DNA from: JAAYJR01 sp964563975
GTDB taxonomy: Bacteria; Bacteroidota; Bacteroidia; Bacteroidales; Prolixibacteraceae
Reading direction: 5' to 3'
Assembly: GCA_964563975.1 (NCBI GenBank)
Contig: CAZLZJ010000054.1
Coordinates: 1-16,004, forward strand
Length of the DNA: 16,004 nt
Below the pieces are notes generated by a model, which did not search any database, was not told where the DNA came from, and worked only from the letters and a program-made list of their open reading frames with translations. Shown here in pieces: positions 13,169 through 16,004 of the stretch. Position 1 is the first letter of the stretch. Each line of letters opens with the position of its first letter. The position numbers were made by a program, and so were the translations under genes.

Positions 13169-16004
13169 TTACCTGTTAAGGAAAACAAAACCGGTTATCG
13201 GATCGCTTCCATCGTTTAGATACAAGATATAGAAGTATGTGGCAGCCGGTAGTTTTTCTTTGCCCACAGTCAGCTTGTTTGTGGACCTTCCATCCCACCA
13301 TGCATCTGTTGATCCCCAACGATCAGTGTTTCCGTAGTTTTCTTTTTCATATACTTTATTACCCCAACGGTTGTAAATCTCAATGCTGGCATTTGGATAA
13401 TCTTCCATACAAACGATCTTGAAGTAGTCGTTTATGCCGTCATCGTTTGGTGAAAATCCGTCAGGTATAAACAGTTCACATGGTTCCTGTTCGCCATCAT
13501 CGCCCGGTATCGTGTCAGTCGGAACTTTTTCGATTACAATATAGGCTGTGGCTTTGTCGCATGCCTCAGGATCGCCGTCATCGCAAACTTCATAAATGAA
13601 CTGATCATTTCCTGTAAAGCCACCGTGAGGGATAAACTCGAACTTGCCTGATGGCTGCAGTGCGATTGTTCCGTGTGAAGGCGGAGCTATCAGTGTAAAG
13701 GATACCTGATCGTCTCCTTCGGGATCATAGTCATTTTCTGATACGTCTCCCGCAAATTCGGTGTCTTCTGTGGTGAAGTATGCATCATCAACAGCAACAG
13801 TGGTATTGGAACGGTATTTATCTCTTATGTCGATAGTTGCAAATGCTTCTCCGCATAATGAAGTTGAAGCATCGTCACATATCTTATATTTGAATGTTAC
13901 CAATCCTGTGAAATCCTGATCCGGGACAAATACAAATGATCCGTCTGAGCTGATTGTCAAAGTTCCGGACTCTGGTGATATGACAGGTGTAGTGCTGATT
14001 GATATATTGTCTCCGTCAGGATCGTAGTCGTTGGGCAGTAACTCTCCAATAACAGTGGTGTTAACATACCCCACATAATTGTCCTCAACGGCAACCGGCG
14101 GACGGTTTTCATCGTCAGGCTCTGCAAATACGGTGATTGTAACTAATGCAGTATCACACAATCCGCTATTATCGCATACCCGGTATTCGAAGAAATCTTT
14201 ACCTATAAATCCGGTGTTCGGAGTATAAGTATATGATCCGTCAGTTTTTAAGGTTAATGTTCCGTTTGAAGGACCAACAACAGGTGTGCCGGTTACTGTC
14301 AATACACCTCCGTCCGGGTCATAATCATTGGTCAGTACCAGTCCGCTTACCGCTCTGTTTTCATGAGTGGTATTTATGTCGTCTGTTGCCAACGGCGGCC
14401 TGTTTACTGTTGCAATAGTGATTGTTACCCTGGCTGTGTCGCATAAACCTGCTTCATTACATATCATATATGTAAATTCATCTGATCCTGTGAATCCTTC
14501 TTCAGGAGTATAGAGTGCTTCACCGGTGGAAGGATCAATAGAGACGCTGCCCGACTGAGGTGGCGTGACCACTGCAGTGGTTGCCGGATCCAGGCTGTCG
14601 AGACAGTCTGTGTCGTTTGCAAGAATATCTATTTCAACAGGTGTATTTTCGGGAGTAGATGATTGGTCATCTACAGCATTGGGATAGGTCAGCACTGTGA
14701 CTGTCATCAAGCATGTGGCTGTGTTACCTGCCTCATCAGTAACTGTCCATGTTACAACTGTTGTGCCGGCGGGGTAAGTTCCGCTTGGATCGATTCCGCC
14801 ATTGAAATCATTACTGTAAGTAAAGGTTTCGCAGTTGTCTCCAATTTCAGTTGGTGCGGGAACAATTACATCAGCTTCGCACTCTCCCGGCTCAGCCGTA
14901 ACTACTATATCTTCCGGGCAAACAATATAGGGATCTTCGTCGTCTATCACTGTGACATCGAAGGAACAGCTTATTGAATCACCTATTGAGTTGTAGGCAA
15001 TTGCTGTAACCGTAGTTGTTCCGACAGGGAAGAAACTGCCCTGTGCCGGATCGTAGATTATATTAAAGTCTGATTCGGCTGTAAAGTATACGGTTGCACC
15101 GCATTCACCTTCATCAACTGACACTGTAAAGTCATCCGGACAGTAAATGGTTGGCGGCGGAGGAATTGTATCAAGTATAGTTACAATAGCTTCGCAGAAG
15201 TCAACATTACCGCTTGGATCCCAAACTGTCAGGATAACAAGGTTTTCACCAACATCCTCGATTGTAAAGCGGGATTTGCTTAATGTTGCATGTTCTATTC
15301 CGCAAGCATCGTAGCTGCCGCCTTCGAGTGGATTGTAGGTGCGTGCCCATTCGGGAACACTTGAGCGGTCGCCTCCGCGGTCAATGTCGAACGGATATAT
15401 AACTACCTCTCCGCTTTCGCCTAAGTAGTATGTCCTGTCACGGCAAAGAGCAACCGGAGGAACGGTGTCAAGCACAGTGACCAAGGTATTGCAAACTGCA
15501 CTGTTACCGCACTCATCAGTAGCTGTAATTGTGAGTTTTACCTCTTTGCCGACATGTATACATTCAAATGACCTTGGGAATACGGAGTAAGTAATTTTCT
15601 CTCTGGGAGTGCAGTTATCGGTGATATTTGTTACCAATCCTGCAATCTGAGAGTTTGAAAGTACATATTCACCATTTTCGCGCAGGTAGATTGTCATTAA
15701 GCTCTCTTCCGGACATTCAATAACCGGCGGGATTGTATCCAGCACTGTTATTGTCTGTACCTGAGCCTCTGCACTGTTACCGCAGTTGTCTGTAACTGTC
15801 CATGTGCGTGTGATAACTATTCCGCACGGATCGCTGTCGTCAATTGAATCTTCATAGGTTGCATTCAGCTCGCTGCTGCAGTTGTCAGACATATCTGTTA
15901 CACCGCCTGTTGCTTCTACTGAAGTATCATATTCACAGTTTTCATCTGCGTAGACAGTGATATCTTTGGGAGCTGTGAATGTTGGCGGTATATTGTCCAG
16001 AACG
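13169..16004 (-). CDS. Giant HYR/cadherin-like adhesin with T9SS type B (CHU_C) sorting domain, 5' partial
   Basis: C-terminal 944 residues of a secreted surface protein; the frame is open to the right edge. An internal ATG at 15892 lies within a repeat and is not a credible start. The order is five HYR-like units of 75-100 residues joined by VLDTIPP-type linkers with paired cysteines, then four cadherin-like (Big_9/tandem-95-type) units of about 92 residues, then a short acidic linker. The gliding-motility-associated C-terminal domain follows: FIPDGFSPNDDGINDYFKI, IEIYNRWGNKVYE, WWDGRS, AATYFYILYLNDG, GFVFLNR. This C-terminus marks it for T9SS export and surface attachment, and the PorP/SprF gene 4 bases downstream is the expected partner. 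A SprB-like adhesion role is inference. Confidence 0.93.
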   Translation of the reverse strand, partial: VLDNIPPTFTAPKDITVYADENCEYDTSVEATGGVTDMSDNCSSELNATYEDSIDDSDPCGIVITRTWTVTDNCGNSAEAQVQTITVLDTIPPVIECPEESLMTIYLRENGEYVLSNSQIAGLVTNITDNCTPREKITYSVFPRSFECIHVGKEVKLTITATDECGNSAVCNTLVTVLDTVPPVALCRDRTYYLGESGEVVIYPFDIDRGGDRSSVPEWARTYNPLEGGSYDACGIEHATLSKSRFTIEDVGENLVILTVWDPSGNVDFCEAIVTILDTIPPPPTIYCPDDFTVSVDEGECGATVYFTAESDFNIIYDPAQGSFFPVGTTTVTAIAYNSIGDSISCSFDVTVIDDEDPYIVCPEDIVVTAEPGECEADVIVPAPTEIGDNCETFTYSNDFNGGIDPSGTYPAGTTVVTWTVTDEAGNTATCLMTVTVLTYPNAVDDQSSTPENTPVEIDILANDTDCLDSLDPATTAVVTPPQSGSVSIDPSTGEALYTPEEGFTGSDEFTYMICNEAGLCDTARVTITIATVNRPPLATDDINTTHENRAVSGLVLTNDYDPDGGVLTVTGTPVVGPSNGTLTLKTDGSYTYTPNTGFIGKDFFEYRVCDNSGLCDTALVTITVFAEPDDENRPPVAVEDNYVGYVNTTVIGELLPNDYDPDGDNISISTTPVISPESGTLTISSDGSFVFVPDQDFTGLVTFKYKICDDASTSLCGEAFATIDIRDKYRSNTTVAVDDAYFTTEDTEFAGDVSENDYDPEGDDQVSFTLIAPPSHGTIALQPSGKFEFIPHGGFTGNDQFIYEVCDDGDPEACDKATAYIVIEKVPTDTIPGDDGEQEPCELFIPDGFSPNDDGINDYFKIVCMEDYPNASIEIYNRWGNKVYEKENYGNTDRWGSTDAWWDGRSTNKLTVGKEKLPAATYFYILYLNDGSDPITGFVFLNR
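13172..13480 (-). other. CHU_C / type B T9SS C-terminal sorting domain
   Basis: The last 103 residues of the adhesin match the gliding-motility-associated C-terminal pattern: FSPNDDGINDYFKI, IYNRWGNKVYE, WDGR, TYFYIL. In established systems this type requires a SprF-like partner. Confidence 0.9.
13526..14680 (-). repeat. Four tandem cadherin-like units in the adhesin
   Basis: Units lie at 14680-14411, 14401-14126, 14101-13823 and 13798-13526. Each has A(V/T)(D/E)D, then ND.D.(D/E)GD-type acidic loops (likely Ca2+), then SGT(L/I)...DGS(F/Y).(F/Y).P...F.G.D.F.Y..CD. A Cys pair 5-8 residues apart closes each unit. Confidence 0.85.
14687..16003 (-). repeat. HYR-like domain array in the adhesin
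   Basis: Five diverged units begin at IPPTFTAPKD, IPPVIECPEE, VPPVALCRDR, IPPPPTIYCPDD and EDPYIVCPEDI. Each ends near a T.TDxxGN...C..TVTVLD pattern. The third unit is the most diverged and carries an insertion (FDIDRGGDRSSVPEWART). Confidence 0.8.

Noticed and set aside
14663..14977. Plus-strand frame of 104 codons in the adhesin region
   Set aside because: Antisense shadow; cysteine-rich only because it is opposite Thr/Ala/Val codons of the repeat domains.
13526..16003. Repeats in the adhesin as a CRISPR or DNA-level tandem array
   Set aside because: The units are diverged at DNA level and periodic only as protein domains of 75-100 residues.

Overview
The window looks like a scaffold from a Bacteroidota genome, probably a metagenome-assembled member of the Bacteroidales/Marinilabiliales type. 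Three things point there. It encodes type IX secretion (T9SS) hallmarks: a gliding-motility-type (CHU_C) C-terminal sorting domain next to a PorP/SprF-family protein. The sequence is AT-rich with few Shine-Dalgarno sites. Bacteroidota-type -7 elements (TAnnTTTG) recur in most of the non-coding gaps upstream of genes. It is a cell-surface locus: polysaccharide precursor synthesis, two kinds of polysaccharide export machinery, outer-membrane proteins and a giant secreted adhesin. No tRNA, rRNA, CRISPR array or transposase was seen.

Layout. (1) 1-3864, minus strand: a four-gene operon read as ABC-2 permease (wzm-like), GDP-L-fucose synthase (fcl), GDP-mannose 4,6-dehydratase (gmd), ABC ATPase (wzt-like, running off the left edge). 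The pathway GDP-Man -> GDP-4-keto-6-deoxy-Man -> GDP-L-Fuc sits between the two halves of one transporter. (2) 3865-4178: a divergent regulatory gap with a -7 box on each strand, a putative long leader for the operon and a structured G-rich element. (3) 4179-6679: accessory genes, namely a DUF1080 (3-keto-disaccharide hydrolase-like) lipoprotein, a small charged antitoxin-like protein with no partner, and two convergent predicted envelope proteins whose stop codons lie in one shared hairpin. (4) 6874-11376, plus strand: a tight operon of a Wza-like outer-membrane lipoprotein, a Wzc-like BY-kinase with an extreme Gly-Tyr tail, and WecB-like UDP-GlcNAc 2-epimerase. The epimerase is broken only by the assembly: 100 N flanked by an exact 55-base duplication. 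(5) 11434-12021, minus: a YfiM/DUF2279-like envelope protein with three AATTGCT repeats at exact 22-base spacing upstream. (6) 12199-16004, minus: a PorP/SprF-like protein with a good terminator, preceded by the C-terminal 944 residues of a multi-domain adhesin (five HYR-type units, four cadherin-like units, CHU_C sorting domain) that continues past the right edge.

How they fit together: fcl/gmd and wecB make GDP-fucose and UDP-ManNAc for surface glycans. The Wzm/Wzt pair would export a lipid-linked polymer, while Wza/Wzc would control and export a capsule or exopolysaccharide. The adhesin and PorP/SprF pair belongs to T9SS surface display. I saw no wholly new system. The most unusual signals are the structured, weakly ops-like leader element, the phased AATTGCT repeats, the 25-base-phased repeat before the wza-like gene, and the Gly-Tyr tail.
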